Source: Arthrobacter sp. 31Y (GTDB taxonomy: Bacteria; Actinomycetota; Actinomycetes; Actinomycetales; Micrococcaceae). Taken from it: a DNA stretch of 64,000 nt. Of this stretch, positions 58,417 to 64,000 are shown piece by piece. A program made the translations under genes and the position numbers. Each line of letters begins with the position of its first letter. Position 1 is the stretch's first letter. Location of the stretch: the NCBI RefSeq assembly GCF_000526335.1, contig NZ_JAFW01000001.1:3968001-4032000 (forward strand), written 5' to 3'. Under the pieces are notes generated by a model. The model was not told the origin of the DNA, did not search any database, and worked only from the letters and a program-made list of their open reading frames with translations.

Positions 58417-58690
58417 TATGCTCCTTCTTGATTATTCCGAGCTAGTAACAGTCATGTTCTTGCGGACTCGTCTAAGACTGCTGCATTGGACAGAAGTTGA
58501 CAAGAGTTAACAGTCAGTTAACTTAAATGCACATCCGGGAACACGTTTTCCATGATTGGAGGATCAATCACTAGGCATGCAGTTAATGCGCGGTCTTCCT
58601 GGTGGATGATCCTTGTGAGATCGAAAATGATCGTTTAGTGTTTCTATAGATCAGAAAACGTCATTAAGCTGAGCGGGAGCGGAACACACG
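58417..58690. promoter_or_regulatory. Divergent control region of GH101 and the amino-sugar operon
   Basis: 274 bp, AT-rich. It contains GATCGAAAATGATCG (58619-58633), a DeoR/AgaR-like motif whose complement shares TTTCGATC with the 40596 motif upstream of the sugar ABC operon. A TATAG-containing stretch (about 58645) may be part of a -10 element for the plus strand. The DeoR gene at 62379 is the likely regulator. Confidence 0.5.
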
Positions 58691-59608
58691 ATGAGCGAGA
58701 ACACACTGGGCGCCTTCATGGAGGAAGAGCTGGTTTCCCAGCCCGAGGTATGGCAGAAGGCTGTGGACCAGGCGGCCGCCGAGCAGTTGCTTCCCGCAGA
58801 CGGAACGCGCATCGCCGTCATCGGCTGCGGCACCTCCTGGTTCATGGCGCAGAGCTACGCCGCTGCCCGCGAATCCGCCGGCAAAGGGGTCACGGATGCG
58901 TTCGCCGCTTCCGAGGCCTTTCTGAACAGCAACAGTGCCGATCGCCAGTACGACGCCGTTGTGGCCATCACCCGTTCAGGCACCACCACTGAGGTACTTG
59001 AGATCCTGGCTGAGTTGAAGGGCATCGTCCCCACCGTTGCCATCATCGGCGACACCACGTCCCCGATTATCGATCTGGCAGACGCCGTGATTGGACTGCA
59101 GTACGCCGATGAGCGTTCAGTGGTGCAGACCCGGTTCGCCACCACAGCTTTGGTCTACTTGCTCAGCAGCCTCGGAATCGATGTGCAGCAGGCCATCAAG
59201 GACGCCCGCGACGCCGTCAGCGCCCCGGTCTCCCAGGAGCTGTTGGACGCAGAGCAGTTCACCTTCCTTGGCACGGGCTGGACAGTTGGCCTTGCTCACG
59301 AGGCAGGCCTGAAAATGCGCGAGGCAGTACAGGGTTGGACTGAGTCCTACCCCGCCATGGAATACCGCCACGGCCCCATCTCCATCGCCGCCCCCGGCCG
59401 CGTTACCTGGTTGTTCGGTGACCAGCCTGAAGGCTTGGACAACGACATGGCCATCACTGGCGCCCTGTACATCCACACAGACAAGCACCCCTTGGCCGAA
59501 CTGGCACGCGTCCACAAGGTCACGCTGGAGCGCGCACGCGTTCGTGGACTGAATCCGGACCTGCCCCGCAACCTGACGCGCTCCGTTATTCTCGACGCCT
59601 CCGCCTAG
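58691..59608 (+). CDS. agaS: SIS-domain aminosugar isomerase/deaminase (AgaS-like)
   Basis: Encodes 305 residues with two SIS folds and no glutaminase domain. The N-terminal SIS has VIGCGTSWFMAQSYAA (39-54) and TRSGTTTEVLEIL; the second has FLGTGWTVGLAHEAGLKMRE and YRHGPIS. This is the GlmS-isomerase-like/AgaS arrangement, which deaminates or isomerises galactosamine-6-phosphate to tagatose-6-phosphate. First gene of the operon; the pathway assignment depends on its neighbours. Confidence 0.85.
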   Translation: MSENTLGAFMEEELVSQPEVWQKAVDQAAAEQLLPADGTRIAVIGCGTSWFMAQSYAAARESAGKGVTDAFAASEAFLNSNSADRQYDAVVAITRSGTTTEVLEILAELKGIVPTVAIIGDTTSPIIDLADAVIGLQYADERSVVQTRFATTALVYLLSSLGIDVQQAIKDARDAVSAPVSQELLDAEQFTFLGTGWTVGLAHEAGLKMREAVQGWTESYPAMEYRHGPISIAAPGRVTWLFGDQPEGLDNDMAITGALYIHTDKHPLAELARVHKVTLERARVRGLNPDLPRNLTRSVILDASA

Positions 59609-59618
59609 GCAACCGGTC

Positions 59619-60554
59619 ATGGTTCTCGGAGCCGCGGAATCGGCGGTCCTTTCCTTCGACGTCGGCGGGACAGACATCAAGGCTGGTTTGGTGGACGCCT
59701 GCGGAACCGTGCTGGGCATGCGCCGCGTCCCTACGCCCTTGGCCGCGGTCCGTCCGGGCGAAGCGGTCCTGGACAGGCTTGCTGAGCTTGCTGCCGAGCT
59801 GGCTTCCGAGTTCCCGGACTCGCCCGCCCGGGCTGCCGGCATCATCGTCCCCGGGATCGTGGATTCAGTAGCTGGCGTGGGTGTCTACTCCGCCAATCTC
59901 GGGTGGCGTAACTTTCCCTTCACCGCGGAGGCCGAGAAACGGCTTGGCGTCCCGGTTGCCTTCGACCACGATGTCCGTTCCGCCGCGGCAGTGGAACACA
60001 GCGTTGGCGGGTCCAAAGACTTCAACGATGTTGTGGTGATGGTGGTGGGTACCGGCATAGCTGCTGCAGTGTTTTCCGGCGGCAAGGCCGTCACCGCCGG
60101 TGGTTTCGCCGGCGAACTCGGCCACGCCCAGGTTCCGGATCCCGACGCCGGACCCGGTGCCACAGCCTCCACCATCTTGGAAGCAGTGGGCTCGGCTGGT
60201 GCCATTGCCAAGCGGTACCACCGTGCTTCGGGAAACAGCGTGAACGGTGCCCGCGACGTCCTGCTCAAGGCCAAAGCCGGCGACGCGCTCGCGGCCCGAA
60301 TCTGGAGTGAAGCCGTTGATGCTCTTGCGTTCACCATCTGCCAATGCGTCAACATCATCGGAACCGAAGCAGTGGTGATCGGGGGAGGCCTCGCCGAAGC
60401 CGGCGAGGAACTGCTTGAGCCGCTGCGTCAACGGGTGGACGCGATTCTGGACTTTCAGCGCAAACCCCAACTCATCCGTGCCCAGCTGGGACAGGACGCC
60501 GGCTTGCTCGGCGCGGCCCTGAACGCCCGGGCACTCCTGGAAGGCACACGATGA
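59619..60554 (+). CDS. ROK family sugar kinase
   Basis: Encodes 311 residues. The phosphate-1 motif VLSFDVGGTDIKAGLVD (about 10-26) and a GxGI...AAVFSGGK site fit ROK sugar kinases. A Cys-rich zinc motif is not evident; the segment ELGHAQVPDP near residue 167 retains the conserved GHxxVP position. Within this operon it may phosphorylate N-acetylgalactosamine or a related hexosamine, but the substrate is inferred only. It lies 10 nt after the SIS gene and overlaps the next by 4 nt. Confidence 0.9.
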   Translation: MVLGAAESAVLSFDVGGTDIKAGLVDACGTVLGMRRVPTPLAAVRPGEAVLDRLAELAAELASEFPDSPARAAGIIVPGIVDSVAGVGVYSANLGWRNFPFTAEAEKRLGVPVAFDHDVRSAAAVEHSVGGSKDFNDVVVMVVGTGIAAAVFSGGKAVTAGGFAGELGHAQVPDPDAGPGATASTILEAVGSAGAIAKRYHRASGNSVNGARDVLLKAKAGDALAARIWSEAVDALAFTICQCVNIIGTEAVVIGGGLAEAGEELLEPLRQRVDAILDFQRKPQLIRAQLGQDAGLLGAALNARALLEGTR

Positions 60555-61519
60555 AGCGAGCCAACGTGAACCGCATCATCACCGTCACGCCCAATCCGGC
60601 GATCGACATGACCTACACCGTTCACGGGATCACCGAGGGCTCGAGCCACCGCGTGCCCACACCCTTGAGTCGTGCCGGCGGTAAGGGCATCAACGTAGCC
60701 CGGGTCACCCACCAACTCGGCTATCCCGTCCTCGCCATTGCCCCCACGGGGGGCGCAGCAGGACAGACGCTTGCTGCTGAACTCTGGACCAGCGGAGTGC
60801 CGCACACCCTGGTAGGCGTCGCTGCTGAGACCCGCCGCAGCATCGCGCTGGTAGATACCGTCGCGGGGGAAACCTCCATCTTCAACGAAGAAGGCCAAGC
60901 CCTCCTGCCGGACGATTGGCGCTCGCTCAGGATCGCAGTGGTTGAGGCCGTGAGCGGAAACCGCAACCTCCCTGCCTCCGTCCTGGTCGGTTCGGGAAGC
61001 CTGCCGCCCGGCGCTCCCGCGGACTTCTACCCGGAACTGGTCCGGCTGGCCCACGACGCCGGAATCCCGGCCATCATCGACACCTCCGGTCCAGGAATCA
61101 TCGCCGCGGCAAAAGCCGGGGCCGACATCCTGAAGCCGAACCACCACGAGCTCGCGGAGGCCACGGGGGAGTCCAGCCTTGAAGCTGCGGCCCTCTCTTT
61201 GATCGAGATGGGCGCCCGCACCGTTCTTGTCAGCGCCGGCGCGGACGGAATGCTCGCCTTCGACCACGCCGCCCCTGGCGGCTACTGGAGCGCCCGCTTG
61301 CCTGAGTCGCTCAGCGGCAACCCCACAGGGGCGGGCGACGCCGGTGTGGCGGCCGCCGCCGTCGCACTCGCCGAAGGCGTCACCGAGCCCCGTGAGATCC
61401 TTCGCCGGGCCACCGCCTGGTCCGCCGCGGCTGTGCTCATGCCCGCCGCAGGGGAGATCTCGCCCCGGTACCAGGAACTTCAAGAGCAATTGATCGTGAC
61501 ATGGAAGGAGACCCGGTGA
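60551..61519 (+). CDS. PfkB-family tagatose-6-phosphate/fructose-1-phosphate kinase (LacC/FruK group)
   Basis: Encodes 322 residues. The N-terminal GGKGINVARVTHQLG (about 40-54) and the C-terminal GNPTGAGDAG anion-hole motif are both intact. The group phosphorylates tagatose-6-phosphate or fructose-1-phosphate to the bisphosphate, which suits an aldolase as next gene. It overlaps both neighbours by 4 nt. Confidence 0.9.
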   Translation: MKRANVNRIITVTPNPAIDMTYTVHGITEGSSHRVPTPLSRAGGKGINVARVTHQLGYPVLAIAPTGGAAGQTLAAELWTSGVPHTLVGVAAETRRSIALVDTVAGETSIFNEEGQALLPDDWRSLRIAVVEAVSGNRNLPASVLVGSGSLPPGAPADFYPELVRLAHDAGIPAIIDTSGPGIIAAAKAGADILKPNHHELAEATGESSLEAAALSLIEMGARTVLVSAGADGMLAFDHAAPGGYWSARLPESLSGNPTGAGDAGVAAAAVALAEGVTEPREILRRATAWSAAAVLMPAAGEISPRYQELQEQLIVTWKETR

Positions 61520-62355
61520 CGCTGGTCAACACACGCGAACTCATGGACAGGGCCGCTGCTGCGGGCATAGGCCAAGGCGCGTTCAACATCATCCACATCG
61601 AAACGGCCGAAGGCCTGGTGGCAGGGGCGGAAGCGGCCGGTGTTCCGCTGATTCTGCAGATTTCCGAGAACTGCGCCAAGTACCACGGCGGACTCGAACC
61701 GATCGCGTCGGCGGCCCTGGCAATCGCCCGCTCAGCCGCCGTTCCCGTTGCCCTCCACCTGGACCACGCAGAATCCGAAGACCTCGCTCTGGCGGCCGTG
61801 GACCTGGGATTCGGGTCGGTCATGTACGACGGCGCGCATCTACCGTACGAATGGAACGTCGAAGTCACCCAGCGCGTCGCCACCTACGCCCACGAGCGCG
61901 GTGTTTACGTGGAGGCCGAGCTCGGCAAAGTGGGTGGCAAGGATGGAGCCCACGCTCCCGGTGTCAGAACAGACCCTGCTGAGGCCCGCGCATTCGTCGA
62001 GGCAACAGGCGTGGATGCGCTTGCCGTAGCGGTTGGCTCATCCCATGCCATGACCGAACGCAGCGCGGCCCTGGACCTGCATCTCATTACCAGGCTGAAG
62101 ACCGCTGTGGGAAAACCACTGGTCCTCCACGGCTCATCCGGTGTGTCAGATGACATGCTCATAGGCGCTATCCGGGCGGGTATGACTAAGATCAACGTAT
62201 CCACACATTTGAACGGGTTCTTTACCCGCGCCGTCCGTGAGTACCTCGATGCCAACCCTGCAGTGGTGGATTCCCGGAAGTACATCAAGGCCGGCCGTGA
62301 TGCCCTTGTGCTGGAGTCCGCACGTATGCTGACGCTGTTCGCCAAAGCGAACTAG
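61516..62355 (+). CDS. Class II ketose-bisphosphate aldolase (tagatose/fructose, KbaY/GatY-like)
   Basis: Encodes 279 residues from GTG 61516, preferred over ATG 61501 because AAGGAG lies 6 nt before it and the GTGA overlap with the previous stop gives coupling. Zinc and substrate motifs include ALHLDHAES (zinc His), VEAELGKVGGKDG, HGSSGVSDDM and KINVSTHLN. It would cleave tagatose-1,6-bisphosphate to dihydroxyacetone phosphate and glyceraldehyde-3-phosphate, completing the operon's route. Confidence 0.92.
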   Translation: MTLVNTRELMDRAAAAGIGQGAFNIIHIETAEGLVAGAEAAGVPLILQISENCAKYHGGLEPIASAALAIARSAAVPVALHLDHAESEDLALAAVDLGFGSVMYDGAHLPYEWNVEVTQRVATYAHERGVYVEAELGKVGGKDGAHAPGVRTDPAEARAFVEATGVDALAVAVGSSHAMTERSAALDLHLITRLKTAVGKPLVLHGSSGVSDDMLIGAIRAGMTKINVSTHLNGFFTRAVREYLDANPAVVDSRKYIKAGRDALVLESARMLTLFAKAN

Positions 62356-62378
62356 CTGGAACCCGCGAAAGGCTCGTC

Positions 62379-63170
62379 ATGACCCGCACCGATCGGCTGA
62401 CCGCCATACTCGACCTCCTGGCCGAGTCGGGCCACGTGGAGGTCGAGGACATCGTGACCCGCCTCGGCGTGTCACCTGCCACGGCCCGCAGGGATCTTGA
62501 CAGCCTGGCCAAGCAGCGGTTGCTGAGCCGCACGCGCGGAGGCGCCACCACTGGTTCAGTGGCCTACGACCTCCCCGGCCGCTACAACAGGGACGACCAC
62601 GCCGTGGCCAAGCAGGAAATCGCCCTGGCAGCGTCTGCGCTGATCCGGCCTGGTGCCGTGATCGGACTCAGCGGTGGAACAACCAACACCGCCTTGGCTC
62701 AGTTGCTGTCCACCCGAGAGGACCTCAACGCGCCGTCCCACACACCCACGCTGACCGTGGTCACCAATGCCATCAACATCGCCTCCCAGTTGGCGGTGCG
62801 GCCGAACATCAAGATCATGGTCACCGGTGGAATCCTGAATCCGCGCTCCTATGAGCTGGTGGGACCCTACACTGACGTCATCATGCAGAAAGTTGCCTTG
62901 GACATTGCGTTCATAGGCGTCAACGGCGTGGATCCCGATCTTGGCCCCACCATCACTGATGAAGGCGAAGCGATGGTCAACACCGTCATGGCACGCCGGG
63001 CCACGGAGTCCTATGTGGTGGCCGACTCCTCCAAGGTGGGCCGCCGCTCCTTCGCCGCCATGGCAGGCTACGATTTCAGGCACCTCATCACGGATTCCGG
63101 CATCAGCGCAGAGGACAAGGCGGCTTTCGAGGCCAAGGGCACCGAAGTCATCGTCGCACCCGCCAGCTAA
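62379..63170 (+). CDS. DeoR family transcriptional regulator
   Basis: Encodes 263 residues. The N-terminal winged helix (RLTAILDLLAESGHVEVEDI and LGVSPATARRDLDSL) and the DeoR sugar-phosphate sensor domain (GLSGGTTNTALAQLL) are clear. It ends the amino-sugar operon, 23 nt after the aldolase, and probably acts on the 58619 motif. Its stop lies in a 15-bp tandem repeat. Confidence 0.93.
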   Translation: MTRTDRLTAILDLLAESGHVEVEDIVTRLGVSPATARRDLDSLAKQRLLSRTRGGATTGSVAYDLPGRYNRDDHAVAKQEIALAASALIRPGAVIGLSGGTTNTALAQLLSTREDLNAPSHTPTLTVVTNAINIASQLAVRPNIKIMVTGGILNPRSYELVGPYTDVIMQKVALDIAFIGVNGVDPDLGPTITDEGEAMVNTVMARRATESYVVADSSKVGRRSFAAMAGYDFRHLITDSGISAEDKAAFEAKGTEVIVAPAS

Positions 63171-63220
63171 GGGTTTGCCAGCTCAGGGTTGGCCGGCTGG
63201 AAGGTTTGCCGGCTAGAACC
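63161..63220. repeat. 15-bp tandem repeat joining two convergent stop codons
   Basis: CGCCAGCTAAGGGTT at 63161 recurs as diverged units at 63176, 63191 and 63207. Unit 1 holds the DeoR TAA, and unit 4 holds the complement of the phosphatase stop at 63213. Confidence 0.8.
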
Positions 63221-63893
63221 GCATCCTCGGTGCGTGAAGCACCGAATCGTCCACATCCCTGGGCACCCACTGGCTGAACGGTAAGTCCAGACTGTACTGC
63301 TCGCCGTCGTTCCTGATCAGTGTCCGCAGTTCGGCGTTATCCGGGTTGTTGAGGGACTCGAAGTACTCCACAGTCCAGTGGAACCAGCGCATGCAGAACA
63401 GGCGCATGGTCAGTCCGTGGGTCACCAGCAGCGTATTCGGTGCATAGCTGGTCTTCTGCCAGTGCCGGTAGAGCGTCTCCATGAAGGAAGATACCCGGTC
63501 GTACACGTCCGAACCGGACTCGCCTTCACGGAACCGATAGAAGAAGTGTCCATAGAGGTTCCGCAGCTCCTTCTGATCCTCGATCTCCCCGGCGATCTGG
63601 AAGTTGGCCCAGTCCTGTTCGCGAAGCCTGGGTTCCTCAATCACCCGCTCGATCAGGGAACCGAGGTTCATGGCTTCGAGGGTCTGGTAGGCGCGCAGGT
63701 AAGGGGAGACGTAAACGCAGACCTGCTCTCCATCGAGCTTGCGTCGCAGGTTCTCCCCGGCAATTCTCGCCTGCTCCACGCCAAGGTCCGTCAGCGGGAT
63801 CCGGTAGTCCGGTACGCGGTTGTAGATGGAGGTGTCGGCATTCGCGGCAGACTGTCCATGCCGGATCATGAAGATTCTCTCAGGGGCGCCCAT
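63213..63893 (-). CDS. Histidine phosphatase family protein
   Basis: Encodes 226 residues from ATG 63893; an ATG at 63905 would add 4. The phosphoglycerate-mutase-like motif FMIRHGQSAAN (about 8-18) holds the catalytic His, and the later VTHGLTMRLF the second His. The segment VYVSPYLRAYQT carries the conserved Arg. Broad phosphatase; substrate unknown. It stands alone, convergent with the DeoR gene. Confidence 0.9.
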   Translation of the reverse strand: MGAPERIFMIRHGQSAANADTSIYNRVPDYRIPLTDLGVEQARIAGENLRRKLDGEQVCVYVSPYLRAYQTLEAMNLGSLIERVIEEPRLREQDWANFQIAGEIEDQKELRNLYGHFFYRFREGESGSDVYDRVSSFMETLYRHWQKTSYAPNTLLVTHGLTMRLFCMRWFHWTVEYFESLNNPDNAELRTLIRNDGEQYSLDLPFSQWVPRDVDDSVLHAPRMRF

Positions 63894-64000
63894 CCCACCA
63901 AGCATAGGGTGGCTGCCACGCGTGGTCCGGCAAGGTGCGCGGTTCCCGGCAAAGTGGCAGGTAGTAAGGGCAAGATAGGTACATGTTCCTTGCTTCCCGC
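63894..64000. other. Intergenic end of window
   Basis: No gene seen here on the minus strand. An ATG at 63983 preceded by an AAGATAGG stretch could start a plus-strand gene continuing beyond the window, but only six codons are visible. Confidence 0.4.

Noticed and set aside
63983-64000. Start of a plus-strand gene at the window end
   Set aside because: Only six codons are visible, too few to support a gene.

Overview
The window looks like chromosomal DNA of a high-GC actinomycete of the family Micrococcaceae, most like Arthrobacter or Paenarthrobacter. The basis is the codon usage, GTG and TTG starts, an actinobacterial gatCAB operon, an FHA/PP2C/Ser-Thr kinase locus, an EccC-type FtsK/SpoIIIE ATPase and a GH101 mucin glycosidase. 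This assignment is inferred from gene content only.

Region 1 (1-19904) is one long co-directional locus. It holds the 3' part of an Ig-like/fibronectin III surface protein, a MoxR AAA ATPase, a DUF58 protein, a multi-spanning transglutaminase-like protein without the catalytic Cys, a zinc-ribbon/RDD/FHA membrane protein, a PP2C phosphatase, a zinc-ribbon/FHA protein, a Ser/Thr kinase, an unrecognised protein, an EccC/EssC-like ATPase with ubiquitin-like and FHA domains, and a Pro/Ser-rich membrane-anchored protein. Most junctions overlap by 4-14 nt. It reads as a phospho-regulated envelope or type VII-like secretion system.

Region 2 (19944-31160) holds ligA, an inositol monophosphatase, an ATPase with a RecF/OLD-type head, a flavin monooxygenase, a GNAT acetyltransferase, RidA, a CitB/CitA-type two-component system and a divergent CitMHS citrate transporter.

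Region 3 (31114-34765, minus strand) is a small helical protein, a DUF1023 alpha/beta hydrolase with a WxG-bearing helical N-terminus, and two tandem paralogous lipoproteins, one frameshifted. The order resembles a type VII effector with immunity lipoproteins.

Region 4 (34975-38978) is gatC-gatA-gatB and a secreted DUF5666-like protein. Region 5 (38992-40707) is an orphan formylglycine-generating enzyme followed by a 41-bp intergenic repeat cluster. Region 6 (40708-46769) is a carbohydrate ABC importer (two permeases and a lipoprotein), a LacI regulator and a Gfo/Idh/MocA dehydrogenase. Region 7 (46771-50109) is a LysR regulator divergent from tdh-kbl (threonine to glycine plus acetyl-CoA). 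Region 8 (50194-51470) is an IS3-family element inserted in the loop of a pre-existing inverted repeat. Region 9 (51602-53943) is an FAD amine oxidoreductase and hutI.

Region 10 (54019-63170) is a mucin O-glycan or amino-sugar module: a secreted GH101 endo-alpha-N-acetylgalactosaminidase divergent from a SIS isomerase/deaminase, a ROK kinase, a PfkB kinase, a class II aldolase and a DeoR regulator. A minus-strand histidine phosphatase closes the window.

Two genome-style themes recur. Convergent gene pairs share long inverted repeats as probable bidirectional terminators. Four genes end in 15-18 bp tandem repeats that include their stop codons.
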